Below, piece after piece: positions 37,867 through 49,857 of a DNA stretch of 64,000 bases. This DNA is from Pelodera strongyloides (lineage: Eukaryota; Nematoda; Chromadorea; Rhabditida; Rhabditidae): positions 62,001 through 126,000 of the forward strand of contig JAANDG010000310.1 in NCBI GenBank assembly GCA_036852015.1, given 5' to 3'. The stretch's first letter is position 1. Every line of letters starts with the position of its first letter. A program made the translations under genes and the position numbers. The notes below the pieces were generated by a model, which worked only from the letters and a program-made list of their open reading frames with translations, was not told where the DNA came from and did not search any database.

Positions 37867-38798
37867 TTCGACTGCAGAACAATACGACGGGTAGTGGGGT
37901 AGAAAATACCTAAACGATTTATATTTTACAATTACAGTACTTTTGTCCGTTACGACACGAAGGTAATTTAGAGCAATTGAACGCGAAGTACGAAACAATG
38001 GTCGTATAATATTAAGAACGGAAGGATTATAATTGATAGATGTAGCACTTACAGCGTCAGATTCTATTATTAAATAGAAACAAAAATCAGTATCCATAAT
38101 TGAAACGTTTGAAGAAAAATTCGCAGATGAACAACTGAATAAACAAAAGTGGCAAATGTTGCAGGCGATGGGCGGAATATTGATTTTATTCAATTTCTGC
38201 TCGACGAAATGGAGACGGTCATCTGAAAGAGTTTGAAACAGTTTATGAATCCTGCTACGTCTGGTAGAGTGTTAGCAGAAATCGGTGATACGATTAATAT
38301 TTTTTGTCGAATGAGGGTAGGGGGGGGGGGAGTTCAAGATATTGCAGACATGGCATGGGGCCCACGAAGGTTGTTCTTCGTGTAATTTAAGTCGGGCCCA
38401 TTTCAGGTGCCCTATTTTTGATCATTCTATCTGATTCTCCATCTCATGGAGACACCAAAAATAGGGTAACCTAATGTGTGCCTGACCCTTTAAAAACTGA
38501 AAACAACATTGACAACTTATGTGTGCCTTTGCTAACTGAATTGTGATGACTATGGCGTACACATGTAAGTAACTAGTGAAACAAACATTTTCACTCCCTT
38601 CCTTCATATATAATTCACAAGGAAATCAGAACCGAAACTTATTTCTAATAAACCAATCGATGTCGTTGACAGTTTTGCAAAAAGGTGCAAATCGGAATTT
38701 CGAATAAACTTTTCGTTGAATGATCAGAGGCCACCGTAGCGCTTCTCATTTATTTGTTTAGTCACACACAGAAGGTATTATACTTTTAGGCTAGGGAG

Positions 38799-38822
38799 GG
38801 ATTCCTCTCTCTCTCCCTCTCA

Positions 38823-38881
<59 letters not shown>
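38799..38881. repeat. (CT)n tract
   Basis: About 80 pyrimidines, almost pure CT, with three interrupting A bases. Confidence 0.9.
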
Positions 38882-38884
<3 letters not shown>

Positions 38885-39440
38885 ATCGTTCTCACGCTTT
38901 TGTACAAACTCTATCATCAAACTCCTCAGGTTATGAACGTCTAAATGGTAAGTATCAAAGATGATACATCTTTTGGTCGCCTCAAACTAAACCGGCACCT
39001 TTTCCTAATCTTGAAAATACGTTTCATGAAAACGTCTTATTGTTAGTGCAAGATACGTTGACCACTATGTTCACTAAAAACTTACCTTCTCAGTTCCTCT
39101 GATTTTCTTATATAAACGATGAGAACCTTCAAAATCAGTTTGTGGATCAGCAAATTTGTGGACAAAAAAAAAACTTTATCCAATTTGCTGAAGGATGTTT
39201 GCATTGCCGTTCGCTTGAAAGCTCACAAGAATAAATAGAGCGGATAGTGGTCAGAGACAGCGAGATCAACTGAGGAAAACACTTTGCAAATGAGTAAATC
39301 TTACGGGAACCGTAATGCCATTTGGAACTCAAATTAATTTACTAGAAGCCGGAATGGAGTTTTTACAGAATATTACTACTGATATAGTTTCTGGGAATCC
39401 TGATCTATAAAGTTCTCTGAGAATGGTATGAAACAGTGAT

Positions 39441-39527
39441 GTCAGAGAGAGAGAGAGATAAAGAGAGAAAGAGAGAGGGAGAAAGAAAGATAGATAGATA
39501 GAGAGAGAGAGGGAGAGAGAGAGAAAA
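39441..39527. repeat. (GA)n tract
   Basis: Purine-rich microsatellite with a short GATA block. Confidence 0.9.
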
Positions 39528-39858
39528 GAAAGATACTCCACGCCACAGAAAAATATCCCTAAAGAAAAACATAAATCTATACTTCTAAACTATATATTTC
39601 CGTACATGCTGTCCATCCACCTTCCCAACGCTAAAGTCGTTCAAAACTTTTTGTTTTCCTCCCAAAACCCCCAATTACTATTTGGAAAACGCTTGGAAAC
39701 ATATGTTTTGGTTTACTCATTTTTCTAGTGAACATGCTACAACATAGTGAATATATAGTGAATTATGCAAGTTTGGTGGAATAAGGTTAGAATAAAAACG
39801 AGGATCTGGGTGTTGTCGGCTACCAAGTCGACATGGGTTAACTTGGCAAACAATTGAT

Positions 39859-40042
39859 TTAAAGCGAAATACCGGCCGGTTTTTGAAACACATCGTGGAT
39901 AACTGAATTCTTACGTATTTATGCTAAGTTGCCCGAATTTAGCTCGATTTTTTATGTAATTTATTTATGTTCATTTGCATAAGCTGCATAAGAATGCTGG
40001 TCTACTCGATGTGTTCCAAAAACAGGCCGGTATTTCGCTTTG
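39859..40042. mobile_element. MITE of the AGCGAAAT family, full length
   Basis: TTAAAGCGAAATACCGGCCG ... GGCCGGTATTTCGCTTTGAA, with the standard centre. The right TTAA has mutated to TTGA. Confidence 0.9.
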
Positions 40043-40481
40043 AAATTGGTTAGGAAAAATTGTAGCAAATGACTGAGCGGAGAGAAAAGAAAAACAATTG
40101 TAAAAATAATCGCGTACGGATTTTCACCGGATCCTGGTTATTACAAACTTCGTTTCTTACCACTTTACTACATGAAGTAAGAAACGTTACCGTAGTGTAG
40201 TATAGAAACTAAGCGAATTAACAAACAAAGATATTCCAAAATAAGGCAAGATGAGTACCATGACATATAGAAGAAAAAATCACAGACACAGCAGAACAAA
40301 AGATCTGCAATGATTTCAAGTAAAAAAAAAAGAAGTTGCCAATTTATTGTGTGCAAGTCCGACACTTCATGTAAAGCAAAATAAATCACTCTAAAGGATC
40401 ACACACAAAAAAGCGCATAAAACAACCACAGTTGTCCATTGATGTGGTTAGATTAATTAGGAGGAAATGTATGCTTTTACT

Positions 40482-40633
40482 ATCTTATTATATAAAGCAG
40501 AAGAGTTTGTGGCCGGGTGAATTTATTTGTGATTACGTCCACAACGAATTTTTTCTACGTTTCAGGCATTTGGTATAAGTAGGCAAATTTTCGCATATCT
40601 ACAAAATATTCACAATCGGATCTTTTAACGGAA
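40482..40633 (+). repeat. Dispersed repeat, copy 1
   Basis: Begins TCTTATTATATAAAGCAGAA and continues GAGTTTGTGGCCGGGTGAAT. About 150 bp is shared in direct orientation with 54389-54550. Confidence 0.8.
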
Positions 40634-40676
40634 ACTTTGATATACGTTCGCCATCAGGCATTCTGGCTACCGAGTC

Positions 40677-41365
40677 TGGTCATTCATAGGACCGTTTTTT
40701 CGTGGGCCAAAAACCGTCGTGTTTTCATTCGAAATCGTCAGATGGTCATCAAATGGTCACGTACCAGTCGTGAACCAGTCACCAGATGGTTTCTTCGGTA
40801 AAAACCATTTTGTGAAGGGCCAACGACTGGTAGAAAACTACGACTGGTAACTTATGCGTTACTGAATTTTGAGGAAAATAACAGTAAACCTAGCATCCTA
40901 AAAGCCCCTAGAAGATGGTTTTAAAGTAATATATAAGCTGAACTGAATTTTTACGTCATGGAGTTAAAGTTCATGTTAAAGAAAATATAACAATTTAGTT
41001 TATTATTAGAACAGAATTCAGACTAGAAAAGCCAATAATTTAATATTAATAATAATGTTCACATGGTATATTTGTTTATATAAGATCCTATCAGCTTTTA
41101 TATTAATTACAGTCGGTTGACATAAAAGGAGATGAAAATTGGATGAACATTCTTCGCTAAAATGAGTCATTCAAGCAAAAAGATGCGTGAAAAGATGCGA
41201 TTTCCATAAAAACCGATAACATTTTTGTGGTGGTCGGTTGCAGACCATTTGGTGACCAGTTGACTCTTTTCTTTTGGAATTATTGGTCAAACAAGGTCGC
41301 TAAGTGGTCACCAAATGGTTTGGAACAGAAAAAATCGGGAACCGTCGCCAAATGGTTCCTTCGTT
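40677..41365. repeat. Interspersed element with repeated CAAATGGT/ACCATTTG motifs
   Basis: Left part has GGTCATCAAATGGTCACG, CCAGTCACCAGATGGTTTC and CGACTGGTAGAAAACTACGA. Right part has GACCATTTGGTGACCAGTTG, GTGGTCACCAAATGGTTTGG and CGTCGCCAAATGGTTCC. It looks like a transposon-like unit with diverged inverted ends. Confidence 0.5.
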
Positions 41366-41806
41366 TCTGAAGTAGTTTCTGCCTTCTATCTATACAAGAA
41401 CGAGATGGTCTTTGCTTTATTCGCCGAAAAATCTGAGAACATTTTCCACAAAAATAAAGGTTTTTGGATCCGTTTGGTTGCGCACATTCTGCATTCTGGA
41501 TATTATATTTCATTCTTTTTTTTTGGTTTTCATTTATCTGGGGAAAAGAACCGCAGGAATCAGATCAGATATCAGATTACATTTAGAGGCTTCGATTTTT
41601 GTGGGGGAAGTTTTGAGTGAGGAATAGACCAAAAAGGGTATGGAATCATGAAGATCCCGGATGTTATATTCATGAAACTAGCATTTTTTTGATAAAACGT
41701 TTCCAACACATGTAGAGTGCTGCCGGTAGAAGAGAGAGAGCCTAGGCAACGCTTACAGGTTGAGTAGTACTTTTACTGAAACACACAACTTTGTGGCTAA
41801 CTACGT

Positions 41807-41983
41807 TCTCAGGCGCGCAGCTCGCAAATGCGTAACGGCGTCCGCGGAAAAGAGGTGGCTTTTTAACATGGGAAAGGCGGAGACGCAGAAAAGAGGTTTC
41901 TCTGTGTCTCGAATTTTTCAATGCAAAATTGCTATATTTTCCCGCGGACGCGGCTACGCATTTCCACGCTGCGCGCCTGAGTA
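41807..41983. mobile_element. Palindromic element
   Basis: CTCAGGCGCGCAGCTCGCAA and ATGCGTAACGGCGTCCGCGG are mirrored by CCGCGGACGCGGCTACGCAT and TTCCACGCTGCGCGCCTGAG. Arms of about 45 bp. Confidence 0.8.
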
Positions 41984-42515
41984 CCAGAGAACAGGGCATA
42001 AAACGCATCTGAGATTTTATTGGAATGTGGTATGAATTCAGACTCCCTAACCTAAAGGACTACTCTTCCTGTTTTTCACCAACAATTTTGGAGAACTCTA
42101 CTACTATTTCAAACGCCCAGCTCCAGGGACAGCTCGAAGTACCAGTACCATGAAATCTTAGCAAAAACTTTCACAAGGGTTTTCTTGCTTTTTTCTGTAA
42201 AAATGTTTATTGCTTATATATTATTTAATGGATATAAATGATAAAAATGAAGCTGATGTAAAATGTTTTTAGACCAATTATTTGCTAACGAATTCTAGAA
42301 TTCAGGGATATCTGGTTGCAATATAATGAGAAGAAAACGACAGAAAGGGAAAGAAATGAAAAGCAAAAACTCTGAGAATTGGGGAGCTCAAAAGAATTAT
42401 TTGACCTAATGTTTCCGACAAAGTTAGAACTAAAAATAAGAACGTTCTAAAATGGGGTTGCTTTTTTGGAAGAAGAAATCCCTTATAATGATTCATGGCC
42501 AAGTGGAAACAACTA

Positions 42516-42586
42516 AGCGAGAGAGGGAAAAAAGAGAGAGAGAAAGAGAGAAGAGAGAGAGAAAGAGAGAAAGAGAGATAGAGATA
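42516..42586. repeat. (GA)n tract
   Basis: Purine-rich microsatellite. Confidence 0.9.
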
Positions 42587-45500
42587 TGCAAGGAAAGAAG
42601 GAGACGTACGCTAATTTCTACTATTTTCTTACCCTTTAGCTTGTTAGACATCTAAATCATATAGGAAAAATATATTTTCATGGTTGGAAATAATACATCA
42701 ACATCTCTTCACGAAAACAGCCCTTTTCCTATAAGAACGTCTCATTCTTTTCTTTTCGTCGAACGCTCTTTTTCAATCAAAAATTTGCATTTCTGGTTCC
42801 ATTGAGGTGCCTTTTGACGTAACAAATTGAAATTCTTTTACTTTAGAAAAGTGAATCACAGTTGAGCGTCTTGCTATTGAAAAATTATACTTATACATTA
42901 AAAATTGTAGTATATACATAGTTTATGAGGAGTGTTGCAATATGTCCTATTATAGAAGTATGAAAATACTCAGAAATACAATATAAAATCCAAAAATGAA
43001 GTAGGAAATGGTAAAACACTTGTGGGAAAATGATATCTAAGAATCGATTATAGATTTTTAATTCTTCGATTGCGAATTGCGTTTATATTTATTACACTTA
43101 GACTTACATTTTTACGAAGTTCCAGTTCCAATCTCTTGAATGGATTATTCTTAATTTTACATTTATTTATTGTTCTCCCAAGACTTCTATATGTAAACTG
43201 TCATTAACTAAAATAATGATGATTTCTGCGAGAATTTTAAAATTACGAAATCATGACTGCGAAAAATGCGTTGCCTAACTCGACTCGCAAAATCGGGTAA
43301 ATTATATGCGAAACAAGCTGCACACAGGGTTACTTTCCAAGGATCTTGTTTTGCTAATAACTTGCCGAATTTCGCGTTGTTCGCCACGTTTTCACAGTTC
43401 ATTACGTAGTCCCGTAGAGCTTTTATTTATACGTCTCTGAGACCGAAATTTTTAGAAGCGCCTCGATAACAAATGAAAAACGTGGCCAACTTTTTATTTG
43501 ATGATTGCGCAAAACTCTCTCACAAAAATCCTAAACTCATTTGCATAATCAAACAGAAACGGTTTGACCTTTTTGAAACACGCAATGGTTTTTCGAACAA
43601 GTATAACTAAAGTTCTTCAAATTTGTAGGAAAAAATGTTGAAAAAGTTTGCACTTTAGGGTAAAATGGGATGGCTTAAAAAGCTTTTAATGTTACTCGAA
43701 GTTGCAGACTGGGTGGTCCGTGGCTATTCTATTTAAACATTCTGCTTTATTACCCCAGAAAGGGAGTATGCAGTGCATCATTGAAAAAACGAACTCAGAC
43801 TACGTGGCAACGTATCCTCTATTATATTATGTAATTGAACCCTAGGGTAACATACAGCTTGTAAAATAGAACATCGTTTGTAAAGATTCTGAAATTTGAA
43901 TATCGTAGTTTATCGTTGTATTGGCAAAAAGGCTTGAAACTACACAAAAGCTGCTTATAGTTAGAATGAATCGTAGTGTAGTATTAGTATTCATACTACA
44001 AGTTTAGTACTCACATCAATTAAAAACAAAAATTTCGCGCATTGGTTGAAATCGACACTAGGGTAGCGCCGCGCGCTAACAGAGAAAATTAGGCCATAGT
44101 AATTGCCGACTAATAATTAGCCATATTTATTCAGTGGGAATAAATCGCAGATGTTGGGCTCAGGTAGAACAGGCACTAAACCTCAAACTGACATGAAATC
44201 ATAAAATTTGATTAGTGGTATGGGCTATTCACTTTATGGTTACCGCCCAAACACGCAGGTACATAATACATTAGAGGACAGATGGGCATGACGGCCGTGG
44301 CCCGTTATACGTTAATTGGCATTGTAGCGAGAAATTAGCATATAATATTAAAGTATTCAGAAGAAATAAGTAAATTCCCTTGCTTGAAGTCGATTTTGAG
44401 TGTCTTCGTTTCTGGCAAGAAGGTTGGCCCAAAATAAGGCAAAAATTATAATATACACCAATTTGGTATACTAATACCAACCAAATTCGGTCGCACGTGA
44501 ATACGAAAAAAAAACTTGTCAGGAGTCATCTTTCACGTCAAAGCATAAAAAAGATAAGTAACAGTTTCAATAATAATTGCATAATAATGGTAGTGTAAAG
44601 GGATGGCCAGCGTTCTAAGTGAAGGCTAAGGCTGTTAAGAGAAGTTATAAAGGTAATAGAAAACTAATATTATTGCAAAAAACATTTCGTAACTATCGAT
44701 TAGTCATTTCGAAAAGTGTTCTAGAAGCTTCTCTGGCCCGGTAGTCGAAGTACTTGTGCAAATAACGAAAGAGAATGAAGAAGTCAAACAAAAGAGATGA
44801 CTACTTTTTGATGAAATCACTCGCGCAAAAGTCATATAATGCAAGAAAAACATAAAGGAACGATGAGTTATGTTTGCCCCGGACATTGCATCAGAATATT
44901 CATCAGGAGATCACTTAATTTCAGTATCTAGGTTTCAATTGAACCTGCGCGCATCGAAATTTATTCTAAACATGAGCAGCGTATTAGGAGTAAAACTCAT
45001 GTTAAAGCTCTTTCTGACGTTGATTTGGCTAGTGTGTTGCTTCCACGTACAACAACTGACCTGACTGACTATGAGCACTGAGCATTACTATTATCGATGA
45101 GTGTAATTGTTCAACATAATTATCTAATTAATAAAGTAAAAGTTAATTAGCGTCGGTCAATTATCAGACCTGCTCCCGGTGGCCTGATGGTGGAAGGCTT
45201 GGCTCCAGTCTCTTCCTCTAAGAGCTTATTCAAACAGTGGACACCGGCCACTGCAGGGAAGCAGCACCCAAAGTCAAGTTGGGAAAGAATTGGGAAAATA
45301 AAAAAGAAAGAAAAGAAAACCTCTGAAGGGTGTGAAAATTCAAAAGATCACTGTGTTGTATTCTGGTAGAGGGAACAGAGACACAGAGACACAGAGAAAA
45401 GAGACAGAGGGAGGCCGAGCTAAAAAGGGTGTCTAATTGTAAGTACTGCACAGCTATGCATCAAAGTTATTACAGCACTGCAACGGATATGAAGCAAAGG

Positions 45501-47038
45501 TCTTACAGAGATGTCAGGCTTGCGTATGTTGAAACAGCCTAAGTGTCATAAGTCATAAGCAAAGCTTGGCAGAGTAACCTGTAAATTAAATTACAGAACA
45601 GGATTCATACTTACAGTAACCATAGATCGATTGTACATCCCTAAAGCGCCTAATGATTAGTACCAATTGCTAATCTCATGCTAATCACTCGACTTGGGAT
45701 TATTATGCGGAATGCGGACGCGGAATGACTGCGCGGCCGTGGTGGAAATCTCATTTGAATAGGGGCAAACAAAAAGAAAATATGCAAATATTCGACAAAA
45801 GTCTGTGATGGACGAACACTCAAAGCAAGTGCGTTTATTGGGGATTTGAAGGAGGAAAATTGGGGACAATTATGAGAAAATTCACTGGGAATGGCTTGAA
45901 ATGCGGGAAATTAGCATAAGAGGGATATCAGCGTCCGACCTGAGGGCCTGAGGACTTCGAGCGACCTCCTTTTTTATTCTCTAGAGTGAAAACATGAACA
46001 GTACATCAACATCATGAGAGTGTCAGGGTTGCAAATACCGTAGTTCAATTGTCTAGTAGTCTAATTGGCATTTACGCACGGTACAATATCGTAGACCTAA
46101 ATGCCTACCAATAAGCCACAACTCCCTGTACTGTACTTCTTGAGACGTCGGTGAAACTACACAAGCTATATCATATTATTGAAAACCATTCTTTTCATGC
46201 TAAATAAAGGATTGTATTAGATGGCCTGCATTTCTTCAAAGGACCAGTAGATTTCAAAATTTGACGTAAGAACGTTGATCATTGATCTTTTGATATGATT
46301 TCTTATTCTTTTCTTCTACTTTGATGTTGTCAAATGATCTCCTTCGAGTGGGCGTCTTCTGGGTCGGATTCGGTTACTCAATTACAGTAGAGAATGATAA
46401 ATAAACTCTGAACAAACAGAATTGGGAAAAAAGGGCGAAAGAGCTTTGGAATCAAAGTGTTGAAGAATATGTGAGGTTTATTTATTGAAGGGGAAAGATT
46501 TTGACCATTCAACCTGGGAATCATTTATACTACGGCATCGAACATGGGGCTCTAGGAGTGCGCCGTACTAGCGCAGCTTACGATAAATTGAGAATATAGG
46601 AGAAAGTAGGGACAAAATCTGGCAAATCTGGACGTATTGATATACTAATTTAGCTTGTCATGTTTTTCACATTTCCTGGAAAAGTCCTACAGAAAATACA
46701 GCTACACTAAACAGAGGATAGATAGATAGATTAACACTTGAAGTATACACCGCACACAGAGCATGGCACTTACGTCGGATCTTGATAAGGTGTAGGCTTC
46801 CTTCCAGTGAGTTAAACTGAACCAAGGGAAGTGGAACCCAAATTGCTGAGGTGAACACTACGGGAGTATACAATATCCGAAGTGACATCAGCCGGCTATT
46901 GGTCTGTTAATTCTCTCATCGTTTTCTCTGTTCTCAAGCTGCGCAAATAGATTTGTTCATACAAATGAGAAAGAAGAAGTGGGATTTGGCACAACGGGAA
47001 CAGTCATCAGGTGGACCGGGGGCACATCCGGGCAGTAA

Positions 47039-47172
47039 TCGATTATTGGGGTATTCGGACAGAAGGCCAATCGATAATTGGGTTATTCGTACAGAAGGAC
47101 AATCGATATTTGGGGTATTCGGACAGAAGGCCAACCGATAATTGGGGTATTGTGACAGAGGACCAATCGATG
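47039..47172 (+). repeat. Tandem repeat, period about 36 bp
   Basis: Nearly four copies of a unit built on ATCGATAATTGGGGTATTCG followed by GACAGAAGGCCA, increasingly diverged to the right. Confidence 0.85.
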
Positions 47173-48235
47173 TTTATGTTTTAGACCAGTCGCTCAATCG
47201 ATAAATATGTGTTTAGGAAACTGCTCCGTACTTTCTTGAATTTGCTCTCGTTCTCAAATTATATACATATGCGATAAATTGCAACAAAAGAGGATATAGG
47301 AAGCATGTTCGATTTCTTATTGAGCCTTTACTATGCTGCCTAAGAGATCACAAGTATGCGTTTAGCAAACCTAAACAGGGTTTGAGACAATTGAATTTAC
47401 CACTCTAGAGTGAAAGACTTATTCACATGGACAATAAAGAAAGTATCCTGAAATGGAAAACTGCGACGTACATATATCTGCAGGTTGGAGATACTTTATT
47501 TAGTCGTTTCAACTTCAATTTTCCCTTCTGGAGCACGTTTATTTGCTCACTTTCTTTCAATATATCGGGTTACCGTTGACACGCACAAAACAAAAAGAAG
47601 AGACCCACTTTAGTACTTCAGAGAACTAAGTTTAGCTTTGTGAGCCATAGTAGTAAGTGTATGGTTATCTAAAAACAGAAGACTTCCTGTAATATAACTG
47701 TGGGCTTAAGCAACAGCTTCTCGTTTGTATTTTGCAAAGAAAGCTTTCATTCTGATTGGGACCTAAGCGGGACATGTATTTCTAATTCGCAAGCACATGA
47801 TATTGGAAGTTGCTCGAGCCGTTTGGATATATTATCGCGGATGGAGAATCAAAATATCCATGCTATCTGTCATATTGGTGTGGAGTCAAGGTGTTGTTGA
47901 CGCCTAGACCAGGGGCGAAAAACATGAACTGCATGCTTCTGAAAGTTGTGCAGTGCAGAATAAGTTGTATTCAGTATCTACGACAAAAATGGAGTATGGT
48001 TGAAATTAAATTCGCAATTAAATGTTGGCGCAACCGTTAAGCACTGGTATAAACTATTATGTACAGTATAGCAAACCCGGGTGGGCCACGCTTAAGATGT
48101 TTAAAACATCATGTCTTTCTCTATAATATGACATCGATTTTGTTGCATAATAAATGATGCAGATGAAGCAAATAAGCATAAAAGTGAATTAATATTAAAA
48201 CACTTCTAATAAAATGTCGGTTTTACTTATGAAAC

Positions 48236-48480
48236 GGGGGGGGGGGGGGGGTTTCATCGTACAGTGTATTCGAAAGGGAGAGTTGAGGTTCCGTACGTCG
48301 GGTGCAGGCCTGGATTAATTTGCATAGTCTCAGTTAGACACAACGAAGAGAAGAAGCAAGCATGCAGATGAGGCCTGGGTCTTACTACTGAGAGAGATGG
48401 ACAGAGAGAGAGAGAGAGAGAGAGAGACAAAGAGAGATGAACATAGAGCAGGAAAATGAGAGAATGGGAGTGAGAGAGAG
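48236..48480. repeat. Poly-G run and (GA)n tract
   Basis: An uninterrupted run of about 14 G at 48237-48251, and a GA-rich purine tract at 48398-48480. Confidence 0.85.
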
Positions 48481-49857
48481 ACCGAGCGAGACTGTCCATG
48501 CTTCATTATCGAGGGAACATAAAATGAAACGTAATGGTAGGAAACAGAGTCCAACATCCGAGACCGTTCTACAGGAACTGCAGAATATGCGCAATTCTTA
48601 CAGGTTGTGCTCTGTAATTAGTAATGGACCCCATAAACTTTCTCCATATACTGATATACTTGTGGTTACAGAGTTGTGGACTTGTTTACTTTGTTGTGTT
48701 TTTGGATTTCGCATCAATCAATGTTTTATACCTGCAATAAGAAAAGTTGCACCAATTAGCTAAATGTCCCAGTCATTGCATAGTTTGTTTACCGAATGAT
48801 ATAGCGGCTCGTTAGACGTCACCGCCTACTGGGTACACAGACCGGGTATCGCTACCGGAACTGCAAATATAAGCGATACATCTCGTATACCCTTAGGGGA
48901 AATGGTGTTGGGGTTCTAAAGTTCGTTGTTACTGAAAATTTGGATGATGCTTACGTGATTTGTATAAGAAAGCAGTCAGCATTACAAAAGTAAAAAAAAA
49001 TGTGTTTCGCCCGCGAAATTTCTCTTGCACGCTCCAGATCACCCCGCAATATCCAATAAGTAGCTTTGTAGTTTATATGTTTCTGCTTTCAGATGCTGTC
49101 GAACTGGGTATATTCCATGATAATAACATCATCTTGTTTTAAGTTATGGGGTATAAAGTCAGTGTTATGCCTTGCGGAATTATTTTATCACTCTTTTTTC
49201 ATTTGTATAACTCTTTTTTTTTTCATTTTTCTGCGTAGCAGTCAAATAATTTCAGCCGGTAACGGCTTAGATTTGCATGTGCATGCACATGTGTGGGTCG
49301 TGTCTTACGACGAGTATTTGCCAAAGCAAAGGTAGTTCTCAGATTTCATCTACCTTTCTTTATATGGAAAACTACAATGGAAAAATATTGATTAAAAAAG
49401 GAAAGAAAAATTAGCATATTTTTAATCAGAAGTGAATTGGGGTCGGAGGTCAGGCTGGTCCATTTTCTCATTCACATTCAAAAACGGTTGTGTGAATGAT
49501 TGGAAAACTATTTTGAACGCTGTAAACCAATTACCCGAGTATACATCCACAAAAATTATGTTTGTTCCTTAAATACACTACATGAATTAATTAATACACT
49601 TCATTATATTTGTTTCTTTTCTCGTGTTTAAAAAGCGGTTTTCATAACTGGAGGCTATTGAACGCTACGACTACCGTAGTAACTAGTTTGAAATTCGCGC
49701 CATTTTTCTGTTTCAGGACGGAACACGGGTGTGTGTTTCGAAAAACACGTCGCGGTTTCTTTTTTTTTCGGATTTATTTCGGTCTCATCCCTTCAATTTA
49801 AATTATCAATATTTATTTTGAAATGATGTCTCGTGGAAGAAATGGTGACTTAATCCG

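Larger units (their letters stand above)
37867..49857. other. Repeat-rich region with no supported gene
   Basis: 12 kb upstream of the membrane protein gene. I found no chain of phase-consistent exons on either strand. Two isolated segments with splice-like ends (38053-38222 and about 46780-46888, both minus) could be exons of something I cannot assemble. The rest is A+T-rich DNA, palindromic elements and microsatellites listed separately. Confidence 0.5.

Noticed and set aside
38053..38222. Cys-rich open segment with splice-like ends upstream of the membrane protein gene
   Set aside because: Its only open frame does not join in phase to the signal-peptide exon, which has its own ATG at 37866. 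Kept only as a mention.
46780..46888. Minus-strand segment starting MSLRILYTPVVF with a GTAAGT donor
   Set aside because: No second exon in phase could be found; a lone ATG and donor are not enough.
47810..48040. Plus-strand 76-codon open frame with several Cys and Trp
   Set aside because: No ATG at its start, no partner exons and no recognisable motif.
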